Shown: in pieces, positions 7,417-12,120 of the stretch
Position numbering within the stretch: position 1 is the first letter of the stretch
Layout: each line of letters begins with the position of its first letter
Source: an uncultured Prevotella sp.
GTDB taxonomy: Bacteria > Bacteroidota > Bacteroidia > Bacteroidales > Bacteroidaceae
NCBI GenBank assembly: GCA_934203355.1
Contig: CAKPZC010000065.1
Coordinates: 1 to 12,120 of the forward strand
Length of the DNA: 12,120 nt
Direction: 5' to 3'
Position numbers and translations under genes: made by a program
Notes under the pieces: generated by a model
Told to the model about the DNA's origin: nothing
The model's input: only the letters and a program-made list of their open reading frames with translations
Database searches by the model: none

Positions 7417-8817
7417 CTAAAGTTTGTCTCTATCAATATAGTTCATATTGATTCCATCTACCTGATTGGTATTTTTGCCGATGTAGTTTGCCCAAAGAGA
7501 TTCTAAGGTCTTTGCCTCATCAAGAGAAAGCAATCTTCCCGAATGACCTCCAGTCCAATCAAAAGAAGGTATCGCCTTTTGTAACTGTTCTGTTGTAATC
7601 ATCGATACTGTATCTGGGTTCAATATAAGATTGGGAATCATATCCATATAATAGGTATCCCTTCCATGCCCACTCCAATCTTCATCTTGAAATGGAATGG
7701 AATCGAACACTCCGCTCATCACAACACCTGTGTTACCCTCACCACAACGAACCAAGAAGAAATGGTCGCCAATACCTGCTCTTTCATGCTCCCATACACT
7801 CCAGTTGAAATATTCTGTTAGCATAACAGGAATCGTTGCATTATGGTCTTCAAGTGAAACACTCGATATATCAGGATTCCACATTAATATATAGGTATCC
7901 TGACCTTCGTCAAGTCCATGACCGGGAAAAGGTGGTTTCCAATGGAATCTTTGTGGTTGGTATCTTCTAGCCGCCTTCTTCATTTTTAGCACTGTATCTA
8001 AAGTCAACTCACCAATCTTTTCATACTGTTCATCATCTATTGGACGAAATATGTCTGCCGGTAGGATTTTCCAAGCTTCCCTCATAGGAATAAGAGAAGG
8101 GCAACCACCAGTGTTACAACTACCATCCAAATCGATAATAGACAACAAATCTGCTTCTGGCAAATAGTCAAAATCACAAACTCTACCTTCTTTTATTGCA
8201 ATTGACGCCATCACTAAAGGCTTAGCCGATGGATCTTTTTGATTCGGGAAATCAACAGTATTAGCAGGTACAAGATCAGCCAAATGCCATTGCGTATTGC
8301 AAAGATAATCTTCCAAAGCCATAACATCACCCAGTTCACAGTCACCAGTCAAAGGTATTTCCAAGCCTTTCAGCAACTTTGGTCCTATACACATTGGAGT
8401 AAATAATCCAAATATGGTGATGATGGTGCCAGTATTACGCACAAGGGTCTTGACTATTCGCAACCCCGACAATCGTTGAAGGCTAATCCAGTCCTCATCT
8501 ACATATTCTTTCACATCGGTTATTACATTGTCTTCCTCATCAACAATGGTTCCCTGTGTCAACTGCGAGATTACCAGTATGGTCTTTCGGTAAAGGTAAT
8601 AGTCATCAAGAGAAGCCAGACTGCAGATTCTTACTTCCACTCCTTCCTCTTCTTTGTTGATTTCTATACCACGTATTGCACCATCATAATTTCCAAGATG
8701 AACAGAAGGATAGCTATCTGATGTGACAACAATGTCTTCTCCTTCATCAAGCAATCTATTCAGAATAATTCTTGGCTCAGGGATATTCTGTGTCTTAATA
8801 GTTACGCTTACACTCAT
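7417..8817 (-). CDS. Uncharacterised two-domain protein, possible DUF4299-like N-terminus and PUA/EVE-like C-terminus
   Basis: A 466-residue soluble protein with no signal peptide or membrane segment. The N-terminal part (about 1-140; MSVSVTIKTQN, GAIRGIEINKEEEGVEVRIC, then TIVDEEDNVIT) resembles what I recall of DUF4299, though this is from memory and weak. The middle (141-285) includes GDCELGDVMALEDYLC and a Cys pair in CNTGGC (234-239). The C-terminal part (about 305-446; WNPDISS, FNWSVWEHERAGIGDHFFLV, GNTGVVMSGVF, DWSGHGRDTYYMDM, FDWTGGHSGRLLS) looks like a small beta-barrel of the PUA/ASCH/EVE kind, where a GD-FFLVR strand and a G-V-SG strand frame a ligand pocket. The function is unknown; nucleic-acid or modified-base binding is only a guess from the fold. 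It is divergent from the SPFH cassette, with its own -7 box and terminator. Base composition is more A+T rich than guaA. Confidence 0.85.
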   Translation of the reverse strand: MSVSVTIKTQNIPEPRIILNRLLDEGEDIVVTSDSYPSVHLGNYDGAIRGIEINKEEEGVEVRICSLASLDDYYLYRKTILVISQLTQGTIVDEEDNVITDVKEYVDEDWISLQRLSGLRIVKTLVRNTGTIITIFGLFTPMCIGPKLLKGLEIPLTGDCELGDVMALEDYLCNTQWHLADLVPANTVDFPNQKDPSAKPLVMASIAIKEGRVCDFDYLPEADLLSIIDLDGSCNTGGCPSLIPMREAWKILPADIFRPIDDEQYEKIGELTLDTVLKMKKAARRYQPQRFHWKPPFPGHGLDEGQDTYILMWNPDISSVSLEDHNATIPVMLTEYFNWSVWEHERAGIGDHFFLVRCGEGNTGVVMSGVFDSIPFQDEDWSGHGRDTYYMDMIPNLILNPDTVSMITTEQLQKAIPSFDWTGGHSGRLLSLDEAKTLESLWANYIGKNTNQVDGINMNYIDRDKL

Positions 8818-8853
8818 ATTTATTAAGTTTTATATGTTGGAACAATATTTTTA

Positions 8854-8861
8854 CAAAGATA
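8854..8861 (-). promoter_or_regulatory. -7 promoter element for the leftward 466-residue gene
   Basis: On the - strand this reads TATCTTTG, an exact TAnnTTTG box, 36 nt before the ATG at 8817. That leaves a short leader of about 30 nt. No good -33 TTTG is seen at the standard distance (it would fall near 8882). Confidence 0.6.
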
Positions 8862-8966
8862 ATACCTTTTTTATTATAATGGGCTGAGGTAGCTGTTAAA
8901 AGATATTTAATAGTGCCTAAAATATACCGTCCACTATTGTTTTGCTTAATAAAGGAAGCATTATTA

Positions 8967-8997
8967 TTGTTATTATCAAATATTATTTGTATTTTCG
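8967..8997 (+). promoter_or_regulatory. Bacteroidetes-type promoter for the SPFH cassette
   Basis: TATTTTCG (8990-8997) is a one-mismatch TAnnTTTG box, preceded after exactly 20 nt by TTG (8967-8969), the same spacing as the promoter at 4217-4248. Transcription would start near 9004, about 70 nt before the ATG at 9072. This argues against any upstream start of that gene. Confidence 0.55.
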
Positions 8998-9071
8998 CAG
9001 CGTATGAATGCCATAAAGGTTATAACCCCAAATGCACTCAGACTTTTTATTCAACTAAATACAAGAAGGCT

Positions 9072-10159
9072 ATGGCTATAATTGATGTCGTAAAATACCA
9101 ATTTCAAGAAGGGGAAGTAGTACATCGTTTCTTATCTGAAGGTTTGAGATGGGGAACGAGAGTCGTAGTTTATCCTGGGCAATTAGCATATTTTGCCAAG
9201 GATGGACAAATATGTGATGAATTTTCAGAAGGCACCTACACTCTTGACACTAACAATATCCCTATACTCAACCATTTGGTAAACATCCCATATGGTGGTG
9301 ACTCCCCATTTCAAGCTGATGTATGGTTTGTCAACTTATTGTCCAAGTTGGATTATAAATGGGGCACGGAAACACCCATTCTTATAGAGGACCCGAAGTT
9401 TGACATCATTGTTCCAGTAAGAGCCTATGGACAATATGGATTTAGAATCACAGATCCACGCAAGTTCATTCAGAATCTTTCTGGCAACAAAGAAAGTTTC
9501 GATGGTCACGTTTTACAATCTTACTTTAGGGGCATATTGCTTTCATATCTGACTGAAGTATTATCCAATAAGATTTTATCAGACAGAGTCTCCTTCTTAG
9601 AAATCAATAGCCATTTGTTAGAAATATCAGAGCACTGCCATAAATACTTAACAGATTCTTTTGCGGAATATGGAGTAGAGCTTCTAAATTTCAATATTAT
9701 CTCCATTAATGTCCCTGAGGATGATGAAAGCATACAAGAGTTGAAGAAAGCCAAGAGCATCATGGCACGCCTAAACATTACAGGCAAAGACACCTATCGT
9801 ATGACACGTACTTTTGATGTATTGGAAACAGCTGCCGCCAACGAGTCAAATGGAGGAAATTTATTAAACGCTGGCATCGGCTTGGGAGCAGGTGTAACCG
9901 TAGGGCAACAACTTCTTACAAATGCCAGTACTGCGTTAGACGAAGTACCTCCGGCTATCCATCAACAGATTTATTATCTAGCAATTGGGGGCAACAGAAA
10001 GGACCATATACATTGGAGGAAGTTCAAAGCCTTTTAAACCAGGCACAAATAACCTCAGAAACACTCTGTTGGAAAAAAGGTATGAGGCAATGGCAAGCTG
10101 TCAAAGATTTCTCTGAATTTGCGAATGACAATTGCCCTCCTCCGATTCCGAATATTTAA
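9072..10159 (+). pseudogene. SPFH (YdjI/virion-core-like) protein with C-terminal GYF_2 domain, frameshifted
   Basis: An SPFH-domain scaffold of the YdjI type, proteins thought to organise at membranes and grouped with PspA-type envelope-stress systems. The ATG at 9072 gives the family N-terminus MAIIDVVKY. Further hallmarks are TYTLDTNNIPILN (56-68), GGDSPFQADVWFVN (75-88), KWGTETPI (96-103), VPVRAYGQYGFRI (114-126), the conserved SINVPEDDESIQ (211-222) and a Gly-rich hinge (261-280). The continuous frame ends at 10037 with a non-family tail (NRKDHIHWRKFKAF). In the -1 frame after a five-G run (9987-9991) the expected GYF_2 domain continues: QQKGPYTLEEVQ, then TLCWKKGMRQWQAV, and a final CPPPIPNI with TAA at 10157-10159. 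One extra G would give a 362-residue intact protein. So this is a one-base loss, a sequencing error, or slippage. The first 321 residues are intact in the zero frame. The next gene starts 14 nt after the GYF stop. Confidence 0.88.
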
Positions 10160-10173
10160 TCATTAATCAATAT

Positions 10174-11034
10174 ATGAGTTTAGTAGCAACCAAATGTCCT
10201 AATTGCGGTGCTTCCATCATGCTTGATGCTGGAAGTCAGGAGGGATTTTGCTCTTATTGTGGTTCAAAGCTTAAAATACAAGAAGTTATCCAACGTGTCA
10301 AAATAGACAAGACTGGTGATGTCGGAAATTATCTGGCATTAGCCGAAGTCGCATATAAAGGCGAGGTAACTGAGGAAGCATACGAGTATGCCAACAAAGT
10401 GCTGGAATTAGATTCAAAGAATGTACAAGCTTGGCTTCTTAGACTGAAAGTAATAGAAACTGAAACCCGCCTTCATTTCGCAAAGAGAGCACAAGAAGCA
10501 ATCGCATGTGGAAATAAGGTGATAGAATTAGATTCATTGTTAGCCCATAATGTATATTGTATCTGGCTAACAATAGCTAAGAACTTTCTTGATGCAAGAA
10601 CAGCAGAAATGCCCAACACATCTCTTTACATAGAGGATTTTGAAGTCTTAGAGCCACAAGTAATGTCTCTCCATCGTGCTGTTCCTACAGACCAAATCAC
10701 CAAAGATGCTAAGCTAACCAAATATACATTGGATTTAGCTGAGGCTTGGGGCGATTATGAGTATAATGCAAATAAATATGGAGATGTCATAGGATATGCT
10801 ACTTTGAAGAAGTATCAGCAATGCTTAGATGAAATCTTAGCTGGAATACCTGAGGAAGAAAAGACAAACAATCCAAAGTTCAGAATCTTTTATGATGACA
10901 GTTCTCTCCATGCACAAAAGCAAGAAAGCCCATCTCTGGATAATGAGAAAAAAGGTTGCATCTTGATGGGAGTGCTTATCTTAACAATTGCATTTATTGT
11001 TCACAATATCATAAAAATTTTCTTATCTCATTAG
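10174..11034 (+). CDS. Zinc-ribbon protein with helical repeats and C-terminal membrane anchor
   Basis: A 286-residue protein beginning with a zinc ribbon, CPNCGA (Cys8, Cys11) and CSYCGS (Cys26, Cys29). A mostly helical region (about 48-225) follows with TPR-like pairs, such as EEAYEYANKVLELDSKNVQAW and a later GNKVIELDSLLAH. Next come a charged linker and one hydrophobic segment at 261-283 (GCILMGVLILTIAFIVHNII) ending in a short KIFLSH tail, so it is probably tail-anchored with the ribbon in the cytoplasm. The specific function is unknown. It follows the GYF stop of the SPFH gene by 14 nt, implying one transcript. The pairing recalls the YdjG/YdjI neighbours of PspA in Bacillus (zinc-ribbon membrane protein plus SPFH protein). 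The ATG at 10174 is preferred because it starts just before the ribbon; an upstream TTG (10132) would overlap the GYF tail. Confidence 0.85.
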   Translation: MSLVATKCPNCGASIMLDAGSQEGFCSYCGSKLKIQEVIQRVKIDKTGDVGNYLALAEVAYKGEVTEEAYEYANKVLELDSKNVQAWLLRLKVIETETRLHFAKRAQEAIACGNKVIELDSLLAHNVYCIWLTIAKNFLDARTAEMPNTSLYIEDFEVLEPQVMSLHRAVPTDQITKDAKLTKYTLDLAEAWGDYEYNANKYGDVIGYATLKKYQQCLDEILAGIPEEEKTNNPKFRIFYDDSSLHAQKQESPSLDNEKKGCILMGVLILTIAFIVHNIIKIFLSH

Positions 11035-11115
11035 AGTTCTATAGGAACGACTTCAATTAGCGAGCCTACACCTCAAGAAACATAACGCCAAAACAGCATA
11101 ACACAATAGAAGCAC

Positions 11116-11457
11116 ATGAAAGAAGCGACATACATAATCGGAACTATACCTTTTCTAAGTTGGAGAAAAAGCAACTCTGACATAGAGAGAATCATTCTTA
11201 CAGGAAACTGCAAAATAAGTGATATAGAAGATTTGGCAAAAGAGTTCGTTTACACTTGTTACAAAGAGATTACTCTTGACAAGCTCAACATTGAGTCCAT
11301 AATAATGGACTACGACAAGAAAGAGCATTCTTTTGAGGATTATCTTTACGGAGACATCTATCACCAAAAAACACAATTATCCCCATTGCACAAACTTATA
11401 TTCAACAGCTATGGGAACACGTCATTCGCCGTCGTAAAAGACAGTTCAATGTATTAG
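11116..11457 (+). CDS. Small hypothetical protein
   Basis: A 113-residue frame (MKEATYIIGTIPFLSWRKSN..., later KISDIEDLAKEFVYTCYKEI, ending SFAVVKDSSMY) with no recognised domain, no signal peptide and no strong membrane segment. It lies 81 nt after the zinc-ribbon gene on the same strand with no terminator seen between, so it may be the last gene of that unit. The composition is mixed and protein-like (many Ile, Lys, Asp, Tyr). An antisense frame (11155-11376) is less convincing because its residues are the hydrophobic shadow of this one. No clear ribosome-binding site. Confidence 0.5.
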   Translation: MKEATYIIGTIPFLSWRKSNSDIERIILTGNCKISDIEDLAKEFVYTCYKEITLDKLNIESIIMDYDKKEHSFEDYLYGDIYHQKTQLSPLHKLIFNSYGNTSFAVVKDSSMY

Positions 11458-12021
11458 TCTTGTTCAATGAGAATGAACAGGGCTGCAATAATGAACAAAC
11501 ATAATCTCCACTATCAAAAAGTGGTAATCTTACCAGTCTTTGTCATAGTCTTGTCTCCAAATATGTAGTCAATCTCCTTTTTGACCCTAGGCAGAAATCG
11601 GAAACATATATTATATCAAACGCTTAAAGTAATATTACTTGGAACGTTATCATACCATACCCTCCAACTTAATTGCAAGTATTGCACAAAAAAAGGTTTT
11701 CATGAAAAAATGTGACATAAGTGACATAAACCGCACAAACGCCTGGCATTCAACAGATTAACAACTGGCAGATATATGTCACATTCAAGAAAAATTCGAC
11801 CTAGGTGCCAGCCTAAGGATACCTTGTACGACTCAACGAGAATTTAAAAACGGTTCGATGTTCCTACCAGTAACAGCAGGTTGTGTAGATAGTTTTGCTG
11901 AAGTCGTAGATATAGAAAGTGTATCTATTATTAGTTGATTATCAATGTTATACGCTCTAAACGGTAGAAAAGTGACAATGTGGATTCTGTTTAGATACTA
12001 AAAGGATGAAATTTAACGTAT
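11458..12021. other. Stretch without an intact gene
   Basis: About 560 nt with no credible full gene. It holds a - strand remnant ending near 11516 (FLPRVKKEIDYIFGDKTMTK), a copy of the 19-nt motif shared with 6919-6937 (11580-11598), a perfect 12-bp palindrome ttttcatgaaaa (11697-11708), the GTGACATA repeats (11710-11784), and a 58-codon + strand open frame (11762-11938; LADICHIQEKFDLGASLRIP, then SMFLPVTAGCVDSFAEVVDI) lacking an early start codon. It looks like decayed mobile or accessory DNA. Confidence 0.5.
11710..11784. repeat. Direct and inverted GTGACATA repeats
   Basis: GTGACATAA occurs twice in tandem (11712-11720 and 11721-11729). The 10-mer atgtgacata (11710-11719) has an exact inverted partner tatgtcacat at 11775-11784, 55 nt away. 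The arrangement could be a protein-binding site or the ends of a small element; no function is known to me. Confidence 0.6.
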
Positions 12022-12120
12022 TTAACCTCCATTTGCATCATTTCCTGAGTCCGAGTATAGTATTTCTATCATTTCGTTGGCTATTTTGTGGTCCGCAATT
12101 CGCATGACATTGTTTGCCTC
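12022..12120 (-). CDS. 3' end of an unidentified leftward gene, truncated by window edge
   Basis: From the right edge the - strand frame is open for 32 codons (EANNVMRIADHKIANEMIEI, then LYSDSGNDANGG) to a TAA at 12022-12024. The amphipathic, charged helix-like sequence and the clean polar tail look like a genuine C-terminus. No family can be assigned from this much. The start and most of the protein lie beyond the window. Confidence 0.5.
   Translation of the reverse strand, partial: EANNVMRIADHKIANEMIEILYSDSGNDANGG

Noticed and set aside
8913..9071. Upstream GTG start giving the SPFH protein a hydrophobic, signal-like N-terminus
   Set aside because: The region contains the likely promoter and lacks family similarity. 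YdjI-type SPFH proteins begin MAIIDVVKY, which matches the ATG at 9072.
10132..10173. Earlier TTG start for the zinc-ribbon protein
   Set aside because: These bases encode the PPPIPNI end of the GYF domain in another frame; the zinc ribbon starts right after the ATG at 10174.
11155..11376. Leftward 73-residue hydrophobic frame
   Set aside because: It is antisense to a more plausible 113-residue frame; its hydrophobicity follows from the complementary codons.
11508..11524. Hairpin ccact...agtgg as a terminator for the small protein gene
   Set aside because: The stem is only 5 bp with no T tract on either side.

Overview
The window looks like a chromosomal segment from a Bacteroidetes bacterium, most likely Prevotella or a close relative. 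This rests on the GroEL and GuaA sequences, a secreted GH95 fucosidase with a lipid-free signal peptide, weak or absent Shine-Dalgarno sequences, and promoters of the Bacteroidetes type (TTG, about 20 nt, then TAnnTTTG). The organism call is an inference; no rRNA or other marker is present.

Left part (1-6704), housekeeping and metabolism. The window opens inside groEL, which runs to a strong terminator at 1532-1581. A GH95 alpha-L-fucosidase converges on that same hairpin from the other strand. Divergent from it, a perfect Bacteroidetes promoter (4217-4248) drives a MurU-like sugar-1-phosphate nucleotidyltransferase and, 30 nt further on, guaA (GMP synthase), with a terminator at 6764-6807. 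GuaA carries an extra stretch of about 27 residues near its C-terminal dimerisation domain.

Junction (6705-7416). There is no intact gene here. It holds a perfect 27-bp tandem duplication and several short frames that read like 3' ends of broken genes on both strands. This is probably a decayed insertion or integration scar. A 19-nt motif from here recurs (17/19) near 11590, on the far side of the next gene block.

Right part (7417-11457), accessory and visibly more A+T rich. A 466-residue protein of unknown function (an N-terminal domain that may be DUF4299-like, and a PUA/EVE-like C-terminal domain) is transcribed leftwards. Divergent from it is a cassette: an SPFH/YdjI-type protein, a zinc-ribbon/helical-repeat protein with a C-terminal membrane anchor, and a small unknown protein. 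SPFH plus zinc-ribbon membrane proteins belong to the wider PspA/YdjI membrane-stress group. The SPFH gene is the most striking object: its C-terminal GYF_2 domain is clearly encoded, but in the -1 frame, after a run of five G. The gene is either frameshifted by a one-base loss or uses slippage.

Far right (11458-12120). Mostly non-coding or decayed sequence with GTGACATA repeats, ending in the 3' end of an unidentified leftward gene that runs off the window.
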